64,000 nucleotides of DNA from Desulfarculus baarsii DSM 2075 (GTDB lineage: Bacteria > Desulfobacterota > Desulfarculia > Desulfarculales > Desulfarculaceae): contig NC_014365.1 of NCBI RefSeq assembly GCF_000143965.1, forward strand, positions 895,501 through 959,500, given 5' to 3'. Below the pieces are notes generated by a model that was given only the letters and a program-made list of their open reading frames with translations, was not told where the DNA came from and made no database searches. The translations under genes were made by a program, and so were the position numbers. How positions within the stretch are numbered: the stretch's first letter is position 1; each line of letters starts with the position of its first letter. Below are positions 33,592-43,331 of the stretch, piece after piece.

Positions 33592-34431
33592 ATGGGCGCG
33601 CCGTCTTTATGGAACCGCCTGGCCGGTGACTTGCCGCCCTTGCACGCGCCGTTTCTGCCGCCGGAGCAAGGGCCGCCGTCGCCGGGCCGGGCGCGCGCCA
33701 TGGCCCTGGCCCTGGCCTACAACGGCGCGGGGTTCGCCGGCTGGCAGATCCAGGCCCGAGGCCGCACCATCCAGGGCCAGGTCGAGCGCGAGCTTTCGCG
33801 GCTGTGCGGCCACGCCGTGCGCCTCTGGGCCGCCGGCCGCACCGACGCCGGGGTTCACGCCTTTGGCCAGGTGGCCAGCTTTCAGACCGACAGCCGCCTG
33901 GAGGAAGGCCGTATGGCCCAGGCCCTGGCGGCGATGCTGCCGCCCGATATCTGGCTGCGCCGCCTGGGCCGCGCGCCCGAGGGCTTTCACGCCCGCTTCG
34001 ACGCCGCGGGCAAGACCTACGAATATTATCTGTGGCCCAAGGCTCGGCCGGGCGTGTTTCTCGACGGCCTGTGCTGGCCGTTGGCCTGCGATCTGGACAT
34101 GGAGGCCATGGCGCGGGGGGCGGCGTTTTTGCTGGGCGAGGTGGACCTGGCCGCCTTTGCCGCCCACTCCAGCGAGGTGGAAGGCCCCACCGTGCGACGG
34201 ATCAGCGAGGCCACGGTGACGCCGGCCGAGGGCGGCATGATTCTGGTGCGCCTGAGCGGCAGCGGATTTTTGCGCCACGTGGTGCGCAACGTGGTGGGGA
34301 CGTTGACGCAGATCGGCCAGCATCGCCTGGAGCCGGAGGCCGTGGGCCGCATGCTGGCCGCCGGCCGGCGCATATACCCAGGCCCCAAGGCCCCGCCGGG
34401 CGGGCTCTATCTGGGCCAGATTTATTATTGA
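33592..34431 (+). CDS. truA: tRNA pseudouridine(38-40) synthase
   Basis: 279 aa, starting 3 bases after argC. TruA modifies uridines 38-40 of the anticodon arm. ALALAYNGAGFAGWQIQARG and RLWAAGRTDAGVHAFGQVA contain the catalytic Asp (in GRTDAGVHA); AGKTYEYYLW and RLSGSGFLRHVVRNVVG complete the signatures. Roughly the first 36 residues (PSLWNRLAGDLPPLHAPF) are additional to typical family N-termini; the ATG at 33700 would match the family start but lacks a ribosome site. Confidence 0.95.
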   Translation: MGAPSLWNRLAGDLPPLHAPFLPPEQGPPSPGRARAMALALAYNGAGFAGWQIQARGRTIQGQVERELSRLCGHAVRLWAAGRTDAGVHAFGQVASFQTDSRLEEGRMAQALAAMLPPDIWLRRLGRAPEGFHARFDAAGKTYEYYLWPKARPGVFLDGLCWPLACDLDMEAMARGAAFLLGEVDLAAFAAHSSEVEGPTVRRISEATVTPAEGGMILVRLSGSGFLRHVVRNVVGTLTQIGQHRLEPEAVGRMLAAGRRIYPGPKAPPGGLYLGQIYY

Positions 34432-34610
34432 CCCTCGGCGTCCTCGACGGCCTTTTTGACGCCGGCGTAGATCTGGGCGAAGGTCTCGCCAAAGCTGGCC
34501 ATGGTCAACCGGCCGGTCTCGATGAACTTGACGGCGATTTCCTTGCTGGCCTTGAGGTAGGCCTCTTGGCGGTTGCTGAGCTTGTCGGTGGTCTGGCGAT
34601 CGTCGGTCAT
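34425..34610 (-). CDS. small uncharacterised soluble protein
   Basis: 61 aa from ATG 34610, preceded by GGAG, tail-to-tail with truA and overlapping its last 7 bases. Sequence is mostly helical and charged (KLSNRQEAYLKASKEIAVKF, then ASFGETFAQIYAGVKKAVED), with no signal peptide or membrane segment. I do not recognise the family; the composition suggests a small helix-bundle protein. The upstream half of the longer frame to 34778 lacks a good start and is ignored. Confidence 0.55.
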   Translation of the reverse strand: MTDDRQTTDKLSNRQEAYLKASKEIAVKFIETGRLTMASFGETFAQIYAGVKKAVEDAEGQ

Positions 34611-34827
34611 GGAGGCTCCGTGAGGCGAAGGCTGCCCGGGCGCGCCCGCCGCGTAAGGAAGAAGGCGCTCTTCACTTAATTGTCCCCAAGGTTTCACGGC
34701 GGGGGCCCGGCCCGAAAATGAACCGATAAAGCCCATCCCCGGCCCCGACACTCTACCAAATGGCGCGGCGAGGCGCAATGGTCGGCCGAGGTGGCGCGGC
34801 GGCGGGTGGCCGTGTTATGTTTCTGGC

Positions 34828-36675
34828 ATGGTCGAACAAAGCCAAATCAGGCCGGTGCGCCTTTTGCCCGACGAGGTGGCCAACCAGATCGCCGCCGGCG
34901 AGGTGGTGGAGCGGCCGGCCTCGGTGCTCAAGGAGTTGGTGGAAAACGCCCTCGACGCCGGCGCGCGGCGGGTGCAGATCGACGTGGAGGCGGCCGGCCG
35001 GGGGTTGATCCGCGTGGCCGACGATGGCCACGGCATGAGCGCCGACGACCTGCTGCTGGCTGTCGAGCGCCACGCCACCAGCAAGCTCGGCCAGGCCGAC
35101 GACCTGATCGGCGTGCGCACGCTGGGCTTTCGCGGCGAGGCTTTGCCCTCGATCGCTTCCGTCAGCCGCCTGCGCATCACCACCCGCCAGGCCGCCGACG
35201 AAGTGGGGGCGCTGTTGGTCATCGAGGGCGGGGTGATCCGCCAAAGCGGCCAGATCGGCTGCCGCGTGGGCTCCACCGTCGAGGCCCGCGACCTGTTTTT
35301 CAACATCCCGGCCCGGCGCAAGTTCCTGCGCGGCCAGATCACCGAGGCCGGGCATCTTTCCGCCGCCCTGACCCGCCTGGCCCTGGGCTGGCCCGGCGTG
35401 GCCTTCCGCTACGCCGTGGGCGGCAAGGCCCTGCACGACCTGCCTGCCACCGATGACCTGACCGGCCGCGTGGCCGGCCTGCTGGGCCGCGAGGCGGCGG
35501 CGCACATGGTCGGGCTGGATCAACGCGTGGGGCCCATCCGCCTGTGGGGCCTGGCCGCCACGCCGGCCCACAGCCGCAGCGCCGCCGATCAGGTCTTTGT
35601 TTTCGTCAACGGCCGCTTTGTGCGCGACAAGATTTTGCTGCACGCCGTGGGCCAGGCCTATCACGGCCTGCTGCCGGCCGAGCGCCGGCCGGTGGCCGTG
35701 TTGCATCTGGAACTGGACCCGGAGTTGGTCGACGTCAACGTCCACCCGGCCAAGATCGAGGTGCGCTTTCGCCAGCAGCGCGAGGTCCACGACGCGCTGG
35801 TTCTGGCCCTGCGCCGGGGCCTGGCCCAGGCCGCGCCGGCTCGTGGCGTTGCGCCGGCCTTTGGCGGCGACGCCTCTGCTCCCGCGCCGCTGGCCGTCGA
35901 GAAGGCGGCGTGGACGCCGGCCAGTCAAGAGGCTCCGCCGCCGGCCAGCACGCCCGCCTGGTCGCCCGCGCCGCGCGTCCCGCCGGCGGAGACGCCGCCG
36001 AGGCGGCCCTGGCTGGACGATCCGCCCGCGCCCCAACCCTGGGCCGGGCCCGCGCCCCGCCTCGAGCCGCTTTTCGGCCCGGCCGGCGAGCTTTCGCTGA
36101 TCGGCCAACTGCACGGGCTATATATTCTGTGCTCCGCGCCCGATGGCCTGGTGATCATCGACCAGCACGCCGCCCACGAACGCCTGACCTTCGAGCGTCT
36201 GAAAGGCCAACTGGCCCGGGGCGCGGTGGCCAGCCAGGGTTTGTTGGCCCCGGTGGTGCTGGAGCTCAGTCCCCAAGAGGCGGCCTGGGCCGCCTTGCAA
36301 GCCCCGATCTGGGCCAGGCTGGGCCTGGAGATCGCGCCCTTTGGCGGCAACGCCTGGGCCGTGCGTTCGTTGCCGGCCCTGGCCGCCGGGGCCGATCCCG
36401 GCCGGTTGGCCCGCGACATGCTTTCGACCATGAGCGCCAGCGGCATGCCCGTGGACACGCCGGAGTTTCTGGAGGCGGCCCTGATCAGCCTGGCCTGCCA
36501 CGGCTCGATCCGCCAGGGCCAGCAACTCAGCCGGCCCGAGATGGACGAACTCGTGCGCGCCTGCGCCCAACTGCCGCCGCCGGTGACCTGCCCCCACGGC
36601 CGGCCGGTGTTTCTGAGCCTGGGCCGCCGCGAATTGGCGCGCTGCTTCAAGCGCGGCTCGGAGCCCCGGTCGTGA
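34828..36675 (+). CDS. mutL: DNA mismatch repair protein MutL (endonuclease type)
   Basis: 615 aa. The GHKL ATPase domain shows LPDEVANQIAAGEVVERPAS, ELVENALDAGA, DDGHGMSADDLLLAVERHAT and TLGFRGEALPSIASVS. A proline/alanine-rich linker (about residues 340-410) leads to the C-terminal dimerisation domain. DQHAAHERLTFE (about 444-455) fits the DQHA-x2-E-x4-E endonuclease motif and CPHGRP near the end is the zinc-site motif. This is a nicking MutL, as in organisms lacking MutH. No Shine-Dalgarno is visible; a TATGTT hexamer ends 6 bases before the ATG, so a leaderless message is possible. The stop overlaps miaA (GTGA). Confidence 0.96.
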   Translation: MVEQSQIRPVRLLPDEVANQIAAGEVVERPASVLKELVENALDAGARRVQIDVEAAGRGLIRVADDGHGMSADDLLLAVERHATSKLGQADDLIGVRTLGFRGEALPSIASVSRLRITTRQAADEVGALLVIEGGVIRQSGQIGCRVGSTVEARDLFFNIPARRKFLRGQITEAGHLSAALTRLALGWPGVAFRYAVGGKALHDLPATDDLTGRVAGLLGREAAAHMVGLDQRVGPIRLWGLAATPAHSRSAADQVFVFVNGRFVRDKILLHAVGQAYHGLLPAERRPVAVLHLELDPELVDVNVHPAKIEVRFRQQREVHDALVLALRRGLAQAAPARGVAPAFGGDASAPAPLAVEKAAWTPASQEAPPPASTPAWSPAPRVPPAETPPRRPWLDDPPAPQPWAGPAPRLEPLFGPAGELSLIGQLHGLYILCSAPDGLVIIDQHAAHERLTFERLKGQLARGAVASQGLLAPVVLELSPQEAAWAALQAPIWARLGLEIAPFGGNAWAVRSLPALAAGADPGRLARDMLSTMSASGMPVDTPEFLEAALISLACHGSIRQGQQLSRPEMDELVRACAQLPPPVTCPHGRPVFLSLGRRELARCFKRGSEPRS

Positions 36676-37595
36676 GCGGTCGTCCGCCGCTGCTGGTCGT
36701 GGTGGGGCCCACCGCCGTGGGTAAGACCGGCCTGGCCATCGCCTTGGCCCAGGCTTTGGACGCCGAGATCGTCAGCGCCGACAGCGTGCAGGTCTACCGA
36801 GGCCTGGACGTGGGTTCGGCCAAGCCCACCGCCCGCGAACAAGCCCAGGCCCGGCATCATCTGCTCGACGTGGCCGATCCGGCCGAGCCCTTCAGCGCCG
36901 CCCGTTACGTGGAGTTGGCCGACCAGGCCATCGCCGACATCGCCAGCCGGGGCAAGCGCGCGCTGGTGGTGGGCGGCACGGGGCTCTACGTGCGGGCGCT
37001 GTTGCACGGCCTGGCCCCGGCCCCGCCGGCCGCGCCGGAACTGCGCGAGGAGCTGCGCGCCCAGTGGCAAGAGCTGGGGCCGTTGGCCATGCACCGGCGC
37101 TTGGCCGAACTGGACGCCCAGAGCGCCGCGCGCCTGCACCCCAACGACCGCCAGCGGGTGCTGCGCGCCCTGGAGGTCTGTCTGGGCAGCGGCCGGCCCA
37201 TGAGCGCCTGGCAGGCCAGCCATCGTTTTGGCCAGCGGCGCTACGAGCATCTGACCCTGGGCCTGGATCGCCAGCGTCAGCAGCTCTACCAACGCATCGA
37301 GGAGCGCGGCCGCCAGATGTGGGCCGAGGGCCTGCTGGAAGAGGCCAGGGCCGCCCTGGCCGCCGGCGCGTCGCCCCAGGCCCATGGCCTGGACAGCCTG
37401 GGCTATCGCCAGGCCGTGGCGCTGATCCTGGGCCGCCTGACGCCGGAGCAGGCCGTGGCCGAGACGATCAAGCAGACCAAGGCCTACGCCAAGCGCCAAC
37501 TGACTTGGTTTCGCGGCCTGGAGGGTATAAACTGGCTTTCCGCCGACGATTTGGTGGGGGCGCTGGCCCTGGCCAGGCGATTTTTCGGGTTGTGA
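36672..37595 (+). CDS. miaA: tRNA dimethylallyltransferase
   Basis: 307 aa from GTG 36672, overlapping mutL. It prenylates A37 of tRNAs reading U-starting codons. LLVVVGPTAVGKTGLAIAL carries the P-loop; IVSADSVQVYRGLDVGSAKP, RHHLLDVADPAEPFSAARY and VVGGTGLYVRALLHGL are the diagnostic blocks, and QTKAYAKRQLTWFRG is the C-terminal tRNA-binding segment. The mutL-miaA neighbourhood is widely conserved. Confidence 0.97.
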   Translation: MSGRPPLLVVVGPTAVGKTGLAIALAQALDAEIVSADSVQVYRGLDVGSAKPTAREQAQARHHLLDVADPAEPFSAARYVELADQAIADIASRGKRALVVGGTGLYVRALLHGLAPAPPAAPELREELRAQWQELGPLAMHRRLAELDAQSAARLHPNDRQRVLRALEVCLGSGRPMSAWQASHRFGQRRYEHLTLGLDRQRQQLYQRIEERGRQMWAEGLLEEARAALAAGASPQAHGLDSLGYRQAVALILGRLTPEQAVAETIKQTKAYAKRQLTWFRGLEGINWLSADDLVGALALARRFFGL

Positions 37596-37654
37596 GCATG
37601 GGGCTCGTGGGGCTGGCGGGCGCGCCGGCGGCCAAGGGCCGGGAGACGGAGCCG

Positions 37655-38803
37655 ATGAAACTGACGCCGTGGATTTTGCTGATAATATTGCTGGTGGCGA
37701 CCCCGGCGGCGTGGGCGGCCGAAGGGCCGGTGGTGGCCATGGGCCGAGCGGCGGTGGCGGGCAACGAGTTGAAGGCCCGCGACCTGGCCGTGGAGGACGC
37801 CTTGCGTCAGGCCGTGGGCCAGAGCGCGGCCAAGCTGCTGGACCCGGCCACGTTGCGCGCGGGCTTGCAGGTTCTGGACCAGAAAGTGCTCGCCAAGGCC
37901 AAGCAATACGTCGGCAGTTTCACGCTGGAGGCCAGCTCCATCAGCGATGGCCAGATGCTGGTGCTGGTTTCGGCCAACGTGGACGCCCGCGCCCTGGAGC
38001 AGGCCCTGGCCCTGGCCGGCATCCGCGTGCCCACGGGCAACCTGGGCCGGGTGCTGGTGCTGGTGGCCGAGGAAAACGCGCCGGGCCGGCCGCCGGTGTT
38101 TTGGTGGTCGGGCTATGGCCAGGACGACTGCGCGCCGCGGGTGGTGGCCAAGACCCTCAAGGCCATGGGCCTGGAGCTGGCCGACTGCGCGCCCCTGCGT
38201 CAGGGTCTGCCGCCCGAGCTGAAGGCGCTGGAGATCACCGACGAGCAGGCCCTGCAACTGGCCCGCCTGGCCGGGGCCGACATAGTTTTGCGTGGCGCGG
38301 CGCGGACCTATCCGCTGGTCAGCCGGCCGGGCCAAGCCGAGACGCCGCTTTTGGATGTCCAGGCCATTGAGGCGGCCAGCGGTCGGGTGCTGGCCAAGCA
38401 GAGCGCGCCGGGGCCCAAGTTCAGCCAGACGCCGGGCGTGGAAGGGGCTGAACAGAACGACGCGGCCCTGGCCCAGGCCGTGCGCGACCTGGTGGCCCAG
38501 GTCGTGGTGGCCCGGCCGATGTCGGCCCAGGATCAAGGCGTGCTGGAGATCGAACTGAGCGGCGTGGGTTCGCTGGGCCAGTTGATGCGTTTCGAGCAGG
38601 TGGTCTCATCGCTGACATCGATGGTCGACAGCCTGCGGCGGCAGTCGTTGGGCGGCGGCAAGGCGGTTTATCGCGTCGAGGCGCGGGTGAGCGCCTCGCG
38701 GCTGGCCGACGAAATATTGGTGCAGAATTACGGCGGATTTTTGGTCAACGTGCTGGAGGTCGCGCCGGGTCGCTTGCGCCTTGCGCTGCTGGCCAACCAT
38801 TAG
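37655..38803 (+). CDS. exported FlgT-N-like / LPP20-type protein of unknown function
   Basis: 382 aa from ATG 37655, with GGGAG and GGA upstream; the ATG at 37598 is the alternative. The signal peptide is MKLTPWILLIILLVATPAAW. MGRAAVAGNELKARDLAVED (about residues 30-50) has the N-terminal FlgT-like pattern (an A-rich helix with a D-A/V-E-D block), and a middle domain (about 130-260) and LPP20-like third domain follow. FlgT builds the H-ring of polar flagella; no flagellar gene is adjacent. It could equally be a general periplasmic protein with this fold. It follows miaA closely and may share its transcript. Confidence 0.6.
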   Translation: MKLTPWILLIILLVATPAAWAAEGPVVAMGRAAVAGNELKARDLAVEDALRQAVGQSAAKLLDPATLRAGLQVLDQKVLAKAKQYVGSFTLEASSISDGQMLVLVSANVDARALEQALALAGIRVPTGNLGRVLVLVAEENAPGRPPVFWWSGYGQDDCAPRVVAKTLKAMGLELADCAPLRQGLPPELKALEITDEQALQLARLAGADIVLRGAARTYPLVSRPGQAETPLLDVQAIEAASGRVLAKQSAPGPKFSQTPGVEGAEQNDAALAQAVRDLVAQVVVARPMSAQDQGVLEIELSGVGSLGQLMRFEQVVSSLTSMVDSLRRQSLGGGKAVYRVEARVSASRLADEILVQNYGGFLVNVLEVAPGRLRLALLANH

Positions 38804-38848
38804 GTGACAAAAAGAGCGCAAACCGCCCACGCCAGGCCGGCAACGGCC

Positions 38849-38877
38849 TTGACACGGCCGCCGGCTGCTGGTACTAA
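38849..38877 (+). promoter_or_regulatory. promoter of tRNA-Val
   Basis: TTGACA (38849-38854) and TACTAA (38872-38877) with a 17-base spacer; -10 ends 11 bases before the tRNA 5' end. Confidence 0.7.
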
Positions 38878-38888
38878 TTGGTTCGCTT

Positions 38889-38963
38889 TGGCACGTAGCT
38901 CAGGGGGAGAGCACTACCCTGACACGGTAGGGGTCCTGGGTTCAAATCCCAGCGTGCCAACCA
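38889..38963 (+). tRNA. tRNA-Val (anticodon GAC)
   Basis: 75 bases including an encoded CCA. Acceptor TGGCACG/CGTGCCA, D-stem GCTC/GAGC, anticodon arm CTACC-CTGACAC-GGTAG with anticodon GAC (reads GUC/GUU), variable loop GGGTC, and T-arm CTGGG-TTCAAAT-CCCAG. All stems pair fully. The gene is single and has its own promoter and terminator. Confidence 0.97.
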
Positions 38964-38991
38964 ACAAATCAAGCGTGATTATCATGGGTTG

Positions 38992-39030
38992 GCCGCTCGG
39001 TCCCCGGATCGGGGTCGGGTGGCTTTGTTT
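38992..39030 (+). terminator. probable terminator of tRNA-Val
   Basis: GCC-GCT-CG-GT-CCCCG-GAT-CGGGG-T-CG-GGT-GGC forms a hairpin (stem with small internal loops) followed by TTTGTTT, about 30 bases after the tRNA 3' end. Confidence 0.5.
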
Positions 39031-39113
39031 CAGGGGCTCTGGCCCGATGTCACCGCCTTGGCGGCCATGCCCTTGCGGTTGAGGCTTCCGGCGGCTTAAG
39101 ATAGCTGGAGCCA

Positions 39114-39169
39114 CCCCAGGTTGGTCGCAGCCACTGGCATGCGCTGACCGGGGCGTTGTTTGTTTTTTT
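39114..39169 (+). terminator. terminator-like hairpin in thrS leader, possible attenuator
   Basis: CCCC (39114-39117) and GGTC (39123-39126) pair with GACC-GGGG (39146-39153), followed by TTGTTTGTTTTTTT, ending 16 bases before the thrS start. It could be readthrough control of the thrS-pheT operon, or a second terminator for tRNA-Val. No leader peptide is evident. Confidence 0.35.
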
Positions 39170-39185
39170 GCTGGACCGGTGAATT

Positions 39186-41069
<1,884 letters not shown>

Positions 41070-41137
41070 TTGGTCCGCGCCGGCGACGAGGCCGGGGCGT
41101 GCAGTGAAATATCGAATAATAGCTGGAGGATGAGGCC

Positions 41138-41650
41138 ATAGCCAAGGAACAGCGCGTGAGGGTCAACGAGAGCGTTCGGGCTCCGCAGGTCAGGCTGATT
41201 TCGGCCGACGGCGAGCAACTAGGCGTGGTCAGCGCCGATCAGGCTCTCAAAATCGCCCAGGAGGCGGGGCTCGATCTGGTGGAGGTGGCGCCCAACGCCG
41301 CACCGCCGGTCTGCCGGGTCATGGACTACGGCAAGTACAAGTACGAGCAGGCGAAAAAGCTCCAAGAGGCGAAAAAGAAGCAGGCCCAGACCCAGGTCAA
41401 GGAAGTCAAGATGCGCCCCAAGATCGACGAGAACGACTTCCAGGTCAAGATGCGCAACGTCCAGCGCTTCCTGGAGGAGCGCAACCGGGTCAAGGTGACG
41501 GTGCAGTTCCGGGGCCGCGAGATCGCCTACGCCGAGGCCGGCGAGCGGCTCTTGGCCCGGGTGGCCGAGACCGTCCAGGAAATGGCCAGCGTCGACGCGC
41601 CGCCCAGCCGCATGGGCCGGCTGATGCACATGATCCTGGCGCCCAAATAG
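41138..41650 (+). CDS. infC: translation initiation factor IF-3 (AUA start)
   Basis: 170 aa when started at ATA 41138, with GGAGGA 7 bases upstream. The next in-frame standard start (GTG 41156) has no ribosome site and would remove the conserved AKEQR segment; the ATG at 41130 stops after three codons. IF-3 discriminates initiator tRNA and start codons and splits ribosomes. [20 protein letters not shown] and [20 protein letters not shown] are the N-domain, and [14 protein letters not shown] plus [18 protein letters not shown] the C-domain. Rare starts (AUU/AUC/AUA) on infC are known to give autoregulation, because IF-3 rejects them. Confidence 0.93.
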   Translation: MAKEQRVRVNESVRAPQVRLISADGEQLGVVSADQALKIAQEAGLDLVEVAPNAAPPVCRVMDYGKYKYEQAKKLQEAKKKQAQTQVKEVKMRPKIDENDFQVKMRNVQRFLEERNRVKVTVQFRGREIAYAEAGERLLARVAETVQEMASVDAPPSRMGRLMHMILAPK

Positions 41651-41712
41651 GGGCTTTGCCCATCTCGAGATTTTTGACACCAACCCCCGGCCGCGCCGGA
41701 GGAGGAGCGATC

Positions 41713-41910
41713 ATGCCTAAAATCAAGACGAACCGCGCCGCGGCCAAGCGCTTCCGCGTCACCGGCAGCGGTCGGATCAAACGCAGCAAGGCCAACAAGA
41801 GCCACATCCTGACCAAGAAAAACACCAAGCGCCTGCGCAACCTGCGCAAGAGCGACCTGGTCGACCGCAGCAACATGGCCGGCGTGCGCAGACTGCTGCC
41901 CAACCTCTAA
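41713..41910 (+). CDS. rpmI: 50S ribosomal protein L35
   Basis: 65 aa from ATG 41713 with GGAGGAG upstream. [20 protein letters not shown] and [17 protein letters not shown] are diagnostic for L35. It lies between infC and rplT with the standard order. The in-frame ATG at 41656 is upstream of the ribosome site and rejected. Confidence 0.98.
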   Translation: MPKIKTNRAAAKRFRVTGSGRIKRSKANKSHILTKKNTKRLRNLRKSDLVDRSNMAGVRRLLPNL

Positions 41911-41937
41911 GCGCCAAGGCTATCTGGAGATACGATC

Positions 41938-42288
41938 ATGCCAAGAGCAAAACGCGGCTTCAAGGCGCGCCGCCGCCGCAACAAAATCATGAAGTTGGCC
42001 AAGGGCAACGTGGGCGGCCGCCGCAAGCTGTTCCGCACCGCCAAAGAGACCGTCCATCGCGGGCTGGTCTACGCCTATCGCGACCGCAAGGTGCGCAAGC
42101 GCGAGTTCCGCGGTCTGTGGATTGTGCGCATCAACGCGGCGGTGCGTGAGCACGGCCTGAATTATTCGCGCTTCATCTACGGCCTGGGCAAGGCCAACGT
42201 GGAGCTGGACCGCAAGGTTTTGGCCGACCTGGCCGTCAGCGACCCGGCCGGTTTCGCCGCGGTGGCCGCCCTGGCCAAGAGCGCCTGA
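41938..42288 (+). CDS. rplT: 50S ribosomal protein L20
   Basis: 116 aa, start [20 protein letters not shown] with the long basic N-terminal arm typical of L20, followed by [20 protein letters not shown] and [21 protein letters not shown]20 is essential for early 50S assembly and represses its own operon in many bacteria by binding the rpmI-rplT leader; no obvious structure is seen here in the 27-base gap. The neighbouring pheS start is 23 bases downstream. Confidence 0.98.
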   Translation: MPRAKRGFKARRRRNKIMKLAKGNVGGRRKLFRTAKETVHRGLVYAYRDRKVRKREFRGLWIVRINAAVREHGLNYSRFIYGLGKANVELDRKVLADLAVSDPAGFAAVAALAKSA

Positions 42289-42311
42289 GCCAAAACCCCA
42301 CGGGGAGCCAC

Positions 42312-43319
42312 ATGTTCGACGAACTCAAGGCCCTGGGCGCGGAGGCCGTGCGGGCCATCGCCCAGGCCGCCGACGCCGCCGCCCTGGAGGCCTTGCGCAC
42401 TTCGCTCATGGGGCGCAAGGGCTCCTTGACCCAGGCCCTGCGCAAGACCGGCGGTCTGCCGCCCGAGTTGCGGCCCCAGTTCGGCGCCCTGGTCAACCAG
42501 GTCAAGGCCCAGGTCGAGGCCGCCCTCGATGAGGCCAAGGACCGCCTGGGCCAGGGCGCGGCCGCCTCTGGCGGCGCGCTGGACTTGAGCCTGCCCGGCG
42601 CGCGCCAGCGGCGGGGGCGGCTGCACCCGGTCAGCCAGACCGAGCGCCTGATCCTCGAAGTGTTCGGCCGCATGGGCTTCGATGTCCGCGAGAGCCCCGA
42701 GGTCGAGACCGACTGGTACTGCTTCGAGGCGCTCAACATGCCGCCCGACCACCCCGCCCGCGATATGCAAGACACCTTCTATGTCGACCGGGGCGTGGTG
42801 CTGCGCACCCACACCAGCCCGGTGCAGATCCACGTCATGGAGACCACCCCGCCGCCGGTGCGCGTGGTGGCCCCGGGCAAGACCTATCGCCGCGACTCCG
42901 ACGCCACCCACACGCCCATGTTCCACCAGGTCGAGGGCCTGCTGGTCGACAAGGGCGTCTCGCTGGCCCATCTGAAGGGCGTGCTCACCGAGTTTTTGCA
43001 CCAGATCTTCGATGCCGACGCGCCCGTGCGCTTCCGGCCCAGCTTTTTCCCTTTCACCGAGCCCAGCGCCGAGGTCGACATCGGCTGCGTGGTCTGCGGG
43101 GGCAAGGGCTGCCGGGTCTGTTCGCACACGGGCTGGCTGGAGATCATGGGCTGCGGCATGGTCGACCCCAACGTCTTCCGCAACGTCGGCTACGACCCGG
43201 ACGAGGTCTCGGGCTTCGCCTTTGGCATGGGCGTGGAGCGCATCGCCATGCTGCGCCTGGGCATCGACGATCTGCGCATGTTCTACGAAAACGATCTTCG
43301 CTTCCTGCGCCAGTTCTAG
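42312..43319 (+). CDS. pheS: phenylalanyl-tRNA synthetase alpha subunit
   Basis: 335 aa. N-terminal coiled-coil (about 1-90: LMGRKGSLTQALRKTGGL), then the class II core: HPVSQTERLILEVFGRMGFD, DTFYVDRGVVLRTHTSPVQI (motif 2 region), GKTYRRDSDATHTPMFHQVE, and FPFTEPSAEVDIGCVVCGG. The motif 3 region GFAFGMGVERIAMLRLGIDD is complete. It works as an alpha2-beta2 enzyme with PheT. A Cys-rich loop (VCGGKGCRVCSHTGW) is as in long PheS. Start has GGGGAG upstream. Confidence 0.98.
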   Translation: MFDELKALGAEAVRAIAQAADAAALEALRTSLMGRKGSLTQALRKTGGLPPELRPQFGALVNQVKAQVEAALDEAKDRLGQGAAASGGALDLSLPGARQRRGRLHPVSQTERLILEVFGRMGFDVRESPEVETDWYCFEALNMPPDHPARDMQDTFYVDRGVVLRTHTSPVQIHVMETTPPPVRVVAPGKTYRRDSDATHTPMFHQVEGLLVDKGVSLAHLKGVLTEFLHQIFDADAPVRFRPSFFPFTEPSAEVDIGCVVCGGKGCRVCSHTGWLEIMGCGMVDPNVFRNVGYDPDEVSGFAFGMGVERIAMLRLGIDDLRMFYENDLRFLRQF

Positions 43320-43331
43320 AGGGGTTTGCTT

